A DNA stretch of 63,511 nt from Chara braunii. Taxonomy: Eukaryota > Streptophyta > Charophyceae > Charales > Characeae. The position numbers were made by a program, and so were the translations under genes. The stretch lies in the NCBI GenBank assembly GCA_003427395.1, contig BFEA01000260.1:33958-97468 (forward strand). The letters are read 5' to 3'. Within the stretch, counting starts at the first letter, position 1, and each line of letters begins with the position of its first letter. Positions 27,550 through 37,416 of this stretch are shown piece after piece. The notes beneath the pieces were generated by a model. That model saw nothing but the letters and a program-made list of their open reading frames with translations, was not told the origin of the DNA and searched no databases.

Positions 27550-28807
27550 AAGCTACAGCGCTGGGCACTGTCTGCACTAGGTTTTACTCGGTTGCCTACC
27601 ATAGTGTAGTGCTCAGACCGATATAAAATAATAAAATAATTAACCGGTGGCAATATCAGAGTATACACAATCGGGTCCAACAGGTAAGTCCAAATTCTTA
27701 CAAACGAAACTATTTTTGCTCGACTAGTTTGCGAACAGAAAGCAAAAAGCAGAATAAGAAGGTTCTACCTATGCTGTCTGTCAGATCTGTTAATGGCTGT
27801 ACATCAACTAATCAAAATAAAATTATAAAATAGAATCATTTGTATGGTTGTTTGCAGAGTGGAATTTTTCCCGAACTGATCACCTGGAACCTACACCTCC
27901 CTCAGTTCTTCTTGATGTCAGCGTTCTTGAGCCATCCAGATAGCGTGCATGTCTAAAGGTGTGCACATGGCCCACCCCTGTGCCCGAAGTCAATGCTGAG
28001 CTGGCCAGCCCTGCACCATGTTTACCCTTGCATGCAGCGAGCCTTACACCGACCGACTGGCTGATCAAGAGACAATTTAAGGACGGCCCCCAAGGTCCTC
28101 GGGAATTATTTAACGTCGCAAACAGGACAACGATCACAGCCAATGGAAGGTACCCTGCCGGTATTTATTTATAGACGTCCGGTACTCGTCTCCCCTGTAG
28201 GGCTGGCCTGCCCCTCATGACCTATTCACAGTGCAGCAGGCAGACAAAGGACAAGGGAGCAAAGCATGCGTGCTCTACTCCCGGTGGGTTGGAATGGAGA
28301 CGGTGACCCAGTGCTTTGTCCAGGGCCCGTCAGATGGCAACACCCTCTCCTTCCAGATGCTCCATGTGAACAATTCCGACTCTCAAGGTTGAGCTTACTC
28401 GACTCCTCACATGAGAGGACACTCAAGACAGAACACACATCCTTACGGTAAGAAGTGTCGAAGAGGGTAGATAAGGTTAAGAGCAACGTACCTCAAAATA
28501 GCTGCCCCCAACCACAAATATTCTCACCAGATAACCTGACGTCGATTGTGATGACCAATCATGGCTTCAGCACAACCAGCATTACGCCGCCATTCCACCT
28601 CAGCATCAATCGCACATCAGATAGTTCTCATCACACTGCGAAACACACAATATCACCTCTCAGCCTTCCTGGCGATACCCCTCTTCGCCTGGGTCGCCTG
28701 CTTGTTTGCCATCCTCACAACACACTTCCCATGACCGCTCACCCAGCTAACCGCGTGCATGCACCGCATAGGCAGAAGACAAGCGCCAGATTAGCGCAAC
28801 GTACCTC
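27550..28807 (-). other. Element 1 untranslated leader
   Basis: About 1.25 kb between the primer site and the gag start. Short frames on both strands have no recognisable domain. I see nothing else in it. Confidence 0.55.
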
Positions 28808-28820
28808 AACTCCAATACCA
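28808..28820 (-). promoter_or_regulatory. Element 1 primer-binding site
   Basis: On the minus strand, three bases after the 5' LTR end, the sequence reads TGGTATTGGAGTT. This matches the initiator tRNA-Met primer site of plant gypsy elements (TGGTATCAGAGC) in TGGTAT and GAG, with two central differences. Confidence 0.75.
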
Positions 28821-28823
28821 AAA

Positions 28824-29748
28824 TGCAAGGAAAATGAGCGATAGCGAATTCCAGAAACCAAGCAGCATCATACACATGAAACCAAATAGTCTTCACCTCG
28901 AACCAAAAGCAAAATTGCAACTCGAGTTCCACCAGAGCATAGCAAAAGCTCACAAGTGACAATGTTGTCTCATCATCATCAACAATGAACCAATGTTGAA
29001 TCCCTATCTGGCGCTCGGCGCCCAGACTACGAATGGCATATCCTCTCTAGCCTATCTACAACGTCGCTGGTGACGTCAACAGTTTCCCGAAGTACGAGCA
29101 GATCTCGGCAAATGCCGTTTGCCTCAAGCACCAGGTATGTCTCACGCTTCACTCACAACCTCGATCCCCCACACAGATGCCACATGCAACCACGGACCAC
29201 TATGCGCCCCATCTAGCATGTCGCAGGCCAGCTTGGCTATGGATGCTTGCGTGTGCCGTGTTCGCTTGTGAGCGTGTGGGTGCTTGCCTGCAGATAGCGC
29301 AGCAGCGCTGACGCAGCATGTAGCAAGTGCTTGAATGTCCAGCCCGCAGCCAGGCCCTTCCTTTATGGAAAGTGGCTGCCAGTTGTGGGCTGCCTGGCTG
29401 GCCTGGACCTCCCCACGGAAGCTTTGGGTAGGCCCCAAGTGGCTGAGCCCCCTATCCCAGAGAATCTTCCACAGGGCCTGCGGTGGTTACCCGTGTCCAA
29501 CTGCCAGCGGCCTGCGCTTGGCTCATGCCTCGTGTCTGGACTAGGGCCTGCCTCGATACATTTGGGAAAAGGCAGGCCGGGCCTGGACTCACTCAACCAA
29601 CTGGCGTTGCGCAAGTGCCTGAATTTCCCAACTGCGTCCAAAACCCAAAAATAGGCCTCTAGTCACTTGTCAGGCCCGCCTTCACTTAGGGTGGTTGTAC
29701 TTGCTGAAACAGTGCCCAGTAGGGCTTACCGAGGCCTTGAGCCTCGTA
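28824..29748 (-). repeat. 5' LTR of element 1
   Basis: 925 bp matching 19685-21963 once the nested insertion is removed. Its inner end is CCTTGCA on the minus strand and its outer end TACGAGGC, where the first dinucleotide has mutated from TG to TA. Confidence 0.92.
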
Positions 29749-29752
29749 CTAC
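29749..29752. repeat. Target-site duplication CTAC of element 1
   Basis: The same four bases precede the left LTR at 19681-19684. Removing the element joins 19684 directly to 29753. Ty3/gypsy elements usually duplicate 4-6 bp. Confidence 0.7.
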
Positions 29753-29837
29753 AAAGAAACAGGCTGACACAATTATTCATTTCCTGCCCACCTCCTTCAT
29801 GTCGGCCACCTTTCACTGCATGGAGGCGGAGAAACAT

Positions 29838-30015
29838 GAATACAGAAAGGGCGAATAAAAGAAGAGGGGAAAAAGAAAAAGGAAGGGCAGACGCTATGGA
29901 ATACAAAAAGGGCGAATAAAAGAAGAGGGGAAAAAGAAAAAGGAAGGGCAGACACGCTATGGAATACAAAAAGGGCGAATAAAAGAAGAGGGGAAAAAGA
30001 AAAAAGAAGAGGTAG
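29838..30015. repeat. 61-63-bp purine-rich minisatellite, 3 copies
   Basis: Units begin at 29838, 29899 and 29962 with GAATACA(A/G)AAAGGGCG, followed by an A/G-rich tail. The copies differ by small indels. It lies between element 1 and the gag start of element 3, where a 5' LTR or leader would be expected. Confidence 0.9.
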
Positions 30016-30100
30016 CAACGATTTATGAGTGCCTCAAGGGATCTGCATATCGCTGCCTACTCTCTGCTGTCTGTTTACCTTGTGTTCTTGAAAGAGGAAA

Positions 30101-31177
30101 ATGTCGGATCAGGCGGCTCAGCAGCAGCCACAGGTGGAAGTGGTAATGAAGGTAGAAGGTGATCAGCCTGCTACCTCCACCACTACTACACCTCTGACTG
30201 CTACTCAGCGTAGGAAGAAGGAGATCCAGGAACGGTTGCAGCAGGAGCAGGCCCTGCTGGACGAAGTTGAGAGACAAGAGGCAGCCGAGTTGGAGGCTGC
30301 AACAGATACTTCCAGAAGGGAGTACCTGTTGGACCAGCTCAGCAAGATTATGACAGATGATCGTTGCTCCTAGGTGACTAAGAATCTGGGGGAATGGGCT
30401 CTTTTGGAGCACAAGGCCACCAGTTCTTATTTCACAAACTGGGACGACTGCATTGGCCGCCTGGAGTGCAGGGTGGATGACTTGGCAGCTCAGCGGTCTA
30501 AGATCCTGACAGCAATCCAGGATTTGACTGCTCAGCTGACAACAACCAAACTGATCTCTCCCTTGTCTCCTGCTCTCTCAGCAAAACCCAAACCTTCCTC
30601 CTCTCCCTCTTCAACCCCTTCTGGTTCACGCCATTCTTCCTCTTCACCACCTCCTTCCCAAAAGTTCACAGCCAAACCCACCTATGCTGCTGTTGCTGCA
30701 GGGGATCAGAGAGGTCCCAAGATCCCTGCTCCCAACAAGTTCAGGGGGGATGGCCCCAAGACTGATGTTAGGGACTGGGCTGCAGGGACGAGAGCCTACT
30801 TGAGGGGCTTCATATGCCCAGAACAGACCAAGGTGGCAACGGTTCTGGGGCTGCTGGAGGGGCCTGCCCAAAAATGGGCCACCTCTACCTCCAGCGGCCT
30901 GCAGCAAACCATGGAGGACTGGGCTTTGGGATTGGGAGTGGATCGTCTTCTGCAGGCCCTGGAAGACCGCTTTGCAGATAAGGAGCGGGCCCGCAAGGCT
31001 GCTGACAGGATTGCTTGCCTGGGCCAGCAGCGTTACAGCGGTACCCTGCAGGCCTTATTTGCAGAGTTCGAGCAGCTGCAGCCGCCGCTGCTTCTGCTTA
31101 AGACCTCTGATCCCGTGGCGGCAGGCTATTTTCTGTGCTCGGGTTTGGAGAATTGGATGGCATCTGTAGGCCTTTAG
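30101..31177 (+). pseudogene. Element 3 gag, capsid part (one stop)
   Basis: Starts MSDQAAQQQPQVEV and continues in one frame to 31177 except for an amber codon at 30371-30373. The first 90 residues form a charged, Gln/Glu-rich coiled-coil-like segment (QRRKKEIQERLQQEQALLDE). A Ser/Pro-rich linker follows, then the gag core (KFRGDGPKTDVRDWAAGTRA, LLEGPAQKWATS, ALEDRFADKERARKAAD). This is the fold that assembles the particle. It ends in a frameshift before the nucleocapsid part. Confidence 0.85.
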
Positions 31178-31499
31178 TGTCCGCTTTTTCCCTCCTTTTC
31201 TTTTCTCTGTTTTTTGCGCTCTCACTACCCGGAGCTTAATTTCAAGTGAAATCAATTGTCCACGCCGTAGCTGTTCTCAGGGAAGCTCACCAACAACGCC
31301 TTCAGAAAACAAACCAGCCTCAAGATTTAAACCCTACCCTATTCTACCTGCTAACTTCCACACCTGGACTGGTTATGTCTGCAGATGACTTACTGACAAA
31401 CTTCTGCAGGGCAGCCCCTGAGAAGTTTTTGTTGCTTTATACAACGCTGGACACAAGGACTGGAGGTCCTTTGGCCGTGCAGCCCTGGACATGAAGGCA

Positions 31500-31935
31500 A
31501 AACTTCATGTTCAGGCCCCCTCCTCAGACAGGAGGAAAGGGTCTGCGTCAGCTTCTGACTCAGATTCCCAGGCTGATACACCATCATCTGGGACTTGACC
31601 AGCTGCTGAAACAGATGTTGCAGCGGCCCTGACTAAGGCTGTTTTGGGAGTTCTGCAGCAGCAGAAGAAGTCTTCCCCCACCACAGCCTCAGGTAGTTCC
31701 AAGGGGAAGGACAAGGGACGTCGGCCTTCCTTTTCCCAGTGCCCTAACCTGCCCTAAGACGTCCACATGCCAGCCGACCCACTCAATCCCTCCACTCTCC
31801 CGTGGCATGACCTCAAGATCCAGGAGGGAGTGTGGAGAAGAAGAAAGGAACGAGGGGTCTGCATGAGGTGTGAGGGACAACACTTTTTAAAGGACTGCCC
31901 TTACATGCCAGGCCCAGGACAGTCAAAAAACTGAA
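31500..31935 (+). pseudogene. Element 3 nucleocapsid part with odd zinc knuckle
   Basis: Fragments in shifting frames: an acidic Ser/Asp-rich segment (SASASDSDSQADTPSS), then KSSPTTASGSSKGKDKGRRP, then RGVCMRCEGQHFLKDCPYMPG near 31855-31917. The knuckle is CxxCx3Hx4C, one residue shorter than the canonical CxxCx4Hx4C, probably an in-frame loss. Stops interrupt the region. Confidence 0.75.
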
Positions 31936-32032
31936 ACAGACCCTGGGGACTGCAGTTCCCCCCAGTGTTGCACCTTCATCTACTCAGGTAGGTGAACCTG
32001 TAGCTGTTTCAGTTGAGACTGTAGGTGAGAGT

Positions 32033-32728
32033 TTGGGGACTGCGCGGGCAACATCCTTCTGTTATGAGGATCCTGACCCAGATCAGGACCCGGGGCAGGA
32101 TGAGCTTCAGTCACTTGCTGCCTTCTTCTTCCATCTGAAGGAACAAAACAAGCACAAGTCTGATCTCATCCTACTTCGTTCCCTGATCAACCACATCAGG
32201 ATCAAAGGGTTGTTGGATTGTGGAGCCACCAGGAACTTTATATCTCCCAGTGCTGTTAAGAAACTGCATCTGGGGATGAAAGTTCAGCAGTTGAAGCAAC
32301 CTTTGCTGGTCAGGATAGGCGACTCCACAGTGCTCACCATCAGGGAGAAGGTTAAGGGAATCCCTGTGACCTTCGACGGTGCTGGAGAAGTCAGACACAG
32401 TCTGAACTTCTACATATTCCCTGATCTACCCTTTGACCTGGTGTTCTCTATGCAGTGGTTGAAGGCAGTCAACCCAAGGATCGACTGGCAGATCCCTAAG
32501 GTTGAACTACCTAATAGACAGGGGGTGTATCAACCATGCATGATAGCTGCTGATCATCACCCTAAGACCTCCTGCTACTGCTTACGAGCGAGGGAGTTCT
32601 ATGCTCTCTCACGCCAGTACCACCATGAGCGTCTGTTTATTTCTCTGGTCAAGCAAACGGATGTTCCCCCTGTTTCCTGTCCTCCTGAGATACAACAGGT
32701 GGTTGATCAGTATGCTGATCTGATGTAG
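32033..32728 (+). pseudogene. Element 3 retropepsin-type protease (mutated motif)
   Basis: Aspartic protease that would mature the polyprotein. The flap-side strand KGLLDCGATRNFIS corresponds to the catalytic LLDSGAT motif, but Ser/Thr after the catalytic Asp is Cys (codons near 32212-32223). The usual ILGMxWL strand reads LVFSMQWL. The frame continues in phase into RT but is interrupted by an amber codon at 32726-32728 (DLM, stop, EPFGLP). Confidence 0.85.
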
Positions 32729-34126
32729 GAGCCCTTTGGGTTACCCAACCGGCCAACCAAACATCGGATTGAGCTACTACTTGGAGCGGTCCCTCCCAAG
32801 GGCCGCACCTACAGGAAGTCCCTTGCGGAGCTTGAGGAGCTCAGAAAGCAGCTTGAGACCCTGACCAGCAAGGGCTGGATCAGACCCAACCTTTCTGAAT
32901 TCGGTGCACCCGTTCTCTTTGTTCCCAAAGGGAATGGCGAGTTCAGAATGTGTATTGACGAAAGGGGTCTCAACAAGATTACTAGGAAGAGTACAAAACC
33001 ACTTCCTAGGATCGATGACCTTCTGGAGATGGTGCAGGGCTGCACACTGTTCAGCAAAGTTGACCTCAAATCTGGGTACCACCAGATTGAGATGGCAGAG
33101 GAGGATGCCTACAAGACAACCTTCAAGAGCAAGTATGAGACTTATGAGTTCCTGGTCACGCCATTTGGATTTTGCAATGCCCCAGGTACCTTCCTTACAG
33201 AGATGCACCGCATCTTCAGGCCTTACCTGGACAAGTTTATGGTTGTCTACTTGGATGATATCCTGGTATTCAGCAAAACTGCCAGGGAACATGCGGAGCA
33301 CTTGGCTTTGGTCCTTCAGTCGTTACGCGACAGCCAGTACAAGATCAACAGAGAGAAGTCCTCTTTTGGAGTTCCCTCTGTCATCTATCTGGGTCATGTA
33401 ATCTCTGGAGATGGCCTGACTCCTGAAGCAACCAAGATTGCTGCTATTCAGGAGTGGCCTCAGCCACAGACAGTGAGGGATGTCAGGTCCTTCATGGGTT
33501 TAGCCTCATACTACAGAAAGTTTGTCAGGAATTTTTCTGCAATGGCTGCACCCCTGACCAACCTAACAAAGAAAGACACTCCTTTTCTTTGGACCCTCCA
33601 CTGTCAGTTGGCCTTCACACGACTCAAGAAGGCCTTGACTCGTGCACCTGTGCTGAAGTTGCCTGACCCCACTCCGCCATTTATCCTGACCACTGACGCC
33701 AGTCAGTATGGCATTGGGGCAGTTCTTCAGCAGGATGATGGGAATGGTCTACGACCTATAGAGTTTATGAGTAAGAAGATCAAAACTCAAAAGCTCCAGG
33801 ACTCTACCTACGAGAAGGAGCTATATGCTTTTGTTTGTGCCCTGAAACACTGGAAGCACTTTCTCTTGGGAAGACACTTCAAGATCTTTTCAGATCACTC
33901 CACCCTACAGTGGATGAAGTCCCAGGGAGAACTGAATGATAAGTTGACACGGTACATTCAGTTCATAGACATGTTTGACTTTGAACTGAAACATAAGAAG
34001 GACTGCTACAACAAGGTAGCAGATGCCCTCTCTCGTAGGCCTGACTCTTTTGCAGTGATGTCCTCTACTCACTCCTTCAGAGAGGAGACCCGTCAGACCA
34101 TCGCTCATCTACTGCCTCAGGACCCA
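32729..34126 (+). pseudogene. Element 3 reverse transcriptase and RNase H (open segment)
   Basis: About 465 codons without a stop. RT motifs in order: KGWIRPNLSEFGAPVLFVPK, FRMCIDERGLNKIT, FSKVDLKSGYHQI, TPFGFCNAPGTF, YLDD (codons 33248-33259) and IYLGHVISGDGL. RNase H follows: LTTDASQYGIGAVL, STYEKELYAFVCALKHWKHF, FSDHSTLQW and VADALSRRPDS. All catalytic positions I can place are kept, so the sequence was functional recently. It has no start of its own and depends on the upstream frame that ends at the amber codon. A one-base shift near 34125 separates it from integrase. Confidence 0.95.
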
Positions 34127-35599
34127 TAGTCAGGAATCTGCAAGCAGATCCTAACTCTGAACTAGGCTATGCTCTAAGTTCAAATCTGCTGTACACCTAC
34201 AGCAGAGGGGAGGAACACTTGTGCATTTCCCAGGACCAGCGGCTCAGGACACTGCTGATGTCAGAGTGTCATGACGCCCGGGAACATTTTGGGTTCCTAA
34301 AGTCATATGCAGCCCTGTTGCAACGCTTCTTCTGGAAGGAGATGCGGAGTGATATGCTGCGCTATGTGGAAACCTGCGAGCTCTGCCCAAGGAATAAGGT
34401 CCAGCGTAGGCCTCCTTTGGGACTGCTCAAACCCTTATCCATACCTGATGGCCCTGCTGAATCTGTGTCAATAGACTTCACAGATTTAGGCAAGACCACC
34501 CCTCATGGCATGCGTCAGGTTATGGTCTGCGTGGACAGGTTTTCCAAATACGCAGAGTTCATCCCCTTGCAAGAAGTGGCCAGAGTCCCGGCTGTGAGAA
34601 CAACCTTTTCAGAGAGGTGGGTCACACACCATGGACCGCTCACTTCTATGGTCAGTGATAGAGATCCCCGATTTTGCAGCGATGAGTGGCTGTCCTACTG
34701 TAAGGACTATCTACACTCACGATTGGACATGACTTTTGGTCATCATCCTGAAGCGAATGGTTTGGCTGAAGTGATGAACCAAGTCTTATTCCAATTGCTG
34801 CGTCCTGTCATCTAGCCAGATCAGCAGGACTGGGATCTTCACTTGGCTCGAGAACAACTTATGTATAATATGTTTGTCCATTCCTCGACTGGGTTCAGCC
34901 CATACCGGTTGCACTGGGGACGTGAACCACGACAGCCTCTCGATGACATCATCGATAAGGCCAAGTCTGATCTGACTTCAGGCACCGCAGAGTTCACCAG
35001 ACGCTACCGCATAGATGTGGAAAGAGCACGGGCGAACTTGTTCAAAGCCCAAAAGGCGATGATTGAATAAGCTAATCGCCACAGGCGGCCTTCCCCCATC
35101 CGCACTGGTGATCATGTCTGGGTCGCCAGTTCTGAGTTGTCGAGGGAGGAGGATATCTCCCCCAAGCTGTTGCCTCGTTATTTGGGTCCATGGCAGGTCC
35201 TAGATACAGTGGGCGTCGATCCATTCGGTCCGTCCTATGTCATTGATGTCCCTCTGCATCTACGCACCTACCCGGTCTTTCATGCATCCAATACGCACCT
35301 TCCCGGTCTTTCATGCATCCAAGTTGTTGCCATTTACTCCAGCTGATGCATTCCCTGACCGCCCCCCTCAGTTTGGTCCACTGATCCCTGGCAAGGAATA
35401 TGACGTGGAGTGGATTGAGGATGAGTGGGGCACAGGCCCCGATCGACAGTGTCTTGTGAGGTTCGCATTCCAGCCTCCTTCTGAGAACAGATGGTTCTAC
35501 AGAAGGGAACTTCTCAAGACAGCAAAGTTAGTTGTTTTGCGGTATGAAGCGGCTCAGAAGGGCAACCTTCCTCGCCGCTCACCTCGCCTGTATCCCTAG
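34127..35599 (+). pseudogene. Element 3 integrase and chromodomain-like tail (broken)
   Basis: Integrase frame resumes at IVRNLQADPNSELGYALSS. Zinc-binding part ECHDAREHFGFLKS with CELC. Core residues D in SIDFTDLG, D in VSDRDPRF and E in ANGLAEVMNQ. The GPWQVLD and HLRTYPVFHAS segments follow, then DVEWIEDEWG and ENRWFYRRELLKTAKLVV, the chromodomain-like end (stop 35597-35599). Breaks: amber at 34813-34815, ochre at 35068-35070, and a 31-bp tandem duplication around 35262-35323 that shifts the frame. Confidence 0.92.
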
Positions 35600-35619
35600 C
35601 TCGGAGGTCCTCACTCCCC

Positions 35620-35630
35620 GGGGGGGTAAG
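35620..35630 (+). promoter_or_regulatory. Polypurine-like tract of element 3
   Basis: GGGGGGGTAAG lies 20 bases after the last integrase stop and just before the putative LTR start TGCAATGACTTG at 35633. One T interrupts the purine run. Confidence 0.5.
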
Positions 35631-35632
35631 CC

Positions 35633-36663
35633 TGCAATGACTTGCTGATTTCGATTGCCGAGACTGACTTGCGAGGTTGTACAGTGTGCTGTGTGCTTGC
35701 TGCGGTTGTACAGTGTGCTGTGTATTTTGCTGTGTTTTTTTGGCCTGCACTGAGGGCCGCCCGCTATTCTAAAAATAGCTGGGATTAACAGCAGTAGGGG
35801 CTGAGTGGTGACCGACCCTAAGTGGCCCTGAGCCCTAAGTGCAGCTGTAGGACCGGTTTCGTAGAGGCCGAGTAGGCCCTAACTGAATCGGTACCGGTAG
35901 GCCTGGGTCTAGGCTAGTGTAAAGTAGTCTATTAATAGTTTAGGCACTTTGGTTCAGGACTTTTGGCGGTTCATTTTCGCGATACAGCGTTTGGAGCCAA
36001 GGAGGTTTGCAGCGGCGATTGTCTACAGGCGGTACCCTGAGACCCTCACCGTGGACAGCAGCCATATCCAGCCTGCGAAGGACTTGCCATAGCTGGGGCA
36101 TCTTCTGCGCACCAACCCCTGTGGGTTTCTGCGAGCGGCTGGGCTGTGTAGAGACTCTTCACTGAGTCCTTGTGGGTGGCGGCAGCCATAGCTGCCGGTT
36201 CTTTGTCAGAGTTGTTCAGCGGCACTGAAGACTTCATCACAGGATCTGTTCCTCATCTGGGTGGTTGGCGCTGGCCTCTGGGAGGCCATTCTGATGTGGC
36301 GCTGCTAACTGGGTGTAGGCCCCTGTAGGGTTGTGAGTGGAGTGTGGGGTTCTGAGAGTGGCGAGACACTGGAACAAACTCTGTAACGATTTCTGGTTAA
36401 TTGGCTCATCATCAGTGTGTATTCCAATTGTTATCCTCGCAGGTTCTTTCTTGTGATTGGTTGTTGGGAGTATCGTCAGAGGGTGAGAAACACTGTGTGT
36501 CCTCTCCCCATCTGTGCATGGTTGTGCTTCCGCTATCTACTTTGATCTGTGTGCATGTTGGACTCTGTCTCCTCTCCTCCTTCTCTTATGCATGTATGGG
36601 CGTATATGAGATTGTCTGTGTGTGAGTGGTGGTAAAAATCGTCAGGCAACCAACTTCATAACA
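35633..36663 (+). repeat. Putative 3' LTR of element 3
   Basis: Follows the polypurine tract, starts TGCAATGACTTGCTGATT and ends about CTTCATAACA. An identical 18-base start occurs at 40036, and the 3' third resembles 49320-49650 (shared ATGTATGGGCGT, then a G/T-rich stretch and CAACCA). A 29-bp tandem duplication containing GGTTGTACAGTGTGCTGTG lies at 35675-35722. With no partner LTR the outer boundary is approximate. Confidence 0.65.
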
Positions 36664-37289
36664 GATGTGGCTGCTACGGGACTTCCCATAATACTATAGT
36701 GACAAAAAAAAAAGGCCTCTTTGAGGCTCTTTCATATTTCACGCGTGCCGTCAACAGCAAATGCTCATCAGCTCTGCATCGGAATCAAATGCAGAATCGA
36801 TGCCCTCATCTGAGAGCATATTAACAGTAGGAAATCCCGTTTTTCTTTTGCTGTTCTGTCTATTGCAAGTCTTTTTGCGATAGCTATGACATTTGGGTCT
36901 GCTGCAGTAATGTTAACTGTTCTGAGCGAAGAAAACGGAGAACGTCTGTTCCTGTTTTCTCTCTGTCTCTCTCTACAGTCGTAACCCTTCTCCCACCTCA
37001 GCAACTACAACGTCGGAATGGTTTTTAAGCGAAGTCGAGTAATGCTCTCGGTATCACTTTCTTTGTGGGTAGACTGTGAGGACCCCAGCCTCTTTTAATC
37101 ATTCCCCACATATGGCCTGGTTCCCAACATGTGCCGCTCCCCACATATAGAACGGAGCATGTGTTTCTCAAAACAAAAGAAAAAAGAAAAAAAAAGGCAC
37201 GGCAATTATGTCCGAGTGTTTCCGTTTGGGTGCTGGGTATGTGGGATCGTTTTCCCCGTTTCTTTGTCAGCAATGTTTTTACTGGAGAT

Positions 37290-37341
<52 letters not shown>

Positions 37342-37416
37342 CAAGAAGAGGCTTGGATTCATGTCCTTGGGTGGTTGATGGTGTGGTTGTTGTATGGTTG
37401 GTGTGCCTCTTCAGAA
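36664..37416. other. Upstream region of the FLN-like gene
   Basis: No gene recognised. Contains A-runs, T-rich stretches and a TG microsatellite ending 80 bases before the chosen start codon of the FLN-like gene. Core promoter elements cannot be assigned confidently. Confidence 0.5.
37292..37336. repeat. (TG)22 microsatellite
   Basis: Uninterrupted TG run of 45 bases in the presumed promoter or 5' UTR of the FLN-like gene. Confidence 0.97.

Larger units (their letters stand above)
19685..29748 (-). mobile_element. Element 1: Ty3/gypsy chromovirus-type LTR retrotransposon, inactive
   Basis: Structurally complete element read leftwards: 5' LTR 28824-29748, primer site 28808-28820, gag, protease remnant, RT, RNase H, integrase with chromodomain-like tail, polypurine tract near 21970, and 3' LTR 19685-21963. 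The LTR begins TGCGAGGC and ends CCTTGCA on the minus strand. The flanks carry the 4-bp duplication CTAC at 19681-19684 and 29749-29752. The order RT, RNase H, integrase is diagnostic of Ty3/gypsy. Every reading frame has stops or frameshifts and the LTRs differ by several per cent, so it is an old copy. Length is inflated by the nested LTR and its N gap. Confidence 0.93.
30101..36663 (+). mobile_element. Element 3: Ty3/gypsy chromovirus-type element lacking a 5' LTR
   Basis: Reading rightwards: gag, zinc knuckle, protease, RT, RNase H, integrase, chromodomain-like tail, G-rich polypurine tract and a putative 3' LTR to about 36663. No copy of that LTR is visible upstream of gag; 29753-30100 holds a minisatellite instead. 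Element 1 inserted upstream with intact target duplications, so its insertion alone does not explain the missing LTR. Coding capacity is destroyed by single stops and small shifts, although the RT-RNase H frame is still long and open. Confidence 0.9.

Noticed and set aside
27643-27660. Plus-strand TGGCAATATCAGAG resembling a tRNA-Met primer site
   Set aside because: It lies within the leader of minus-strand element 1, has no LTR end beside it, and the real primer site is at 28808-28820.
37375-37416. Upstream ATG at 37375 as the start of the FLN-like protein
   Set aside because: It adds 14 residues (MMVWLLYGWC) unlike a transit peptide; the start at 37417 gives a typical Ser/Ala-rich N-terminus. 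Not fully excluded.
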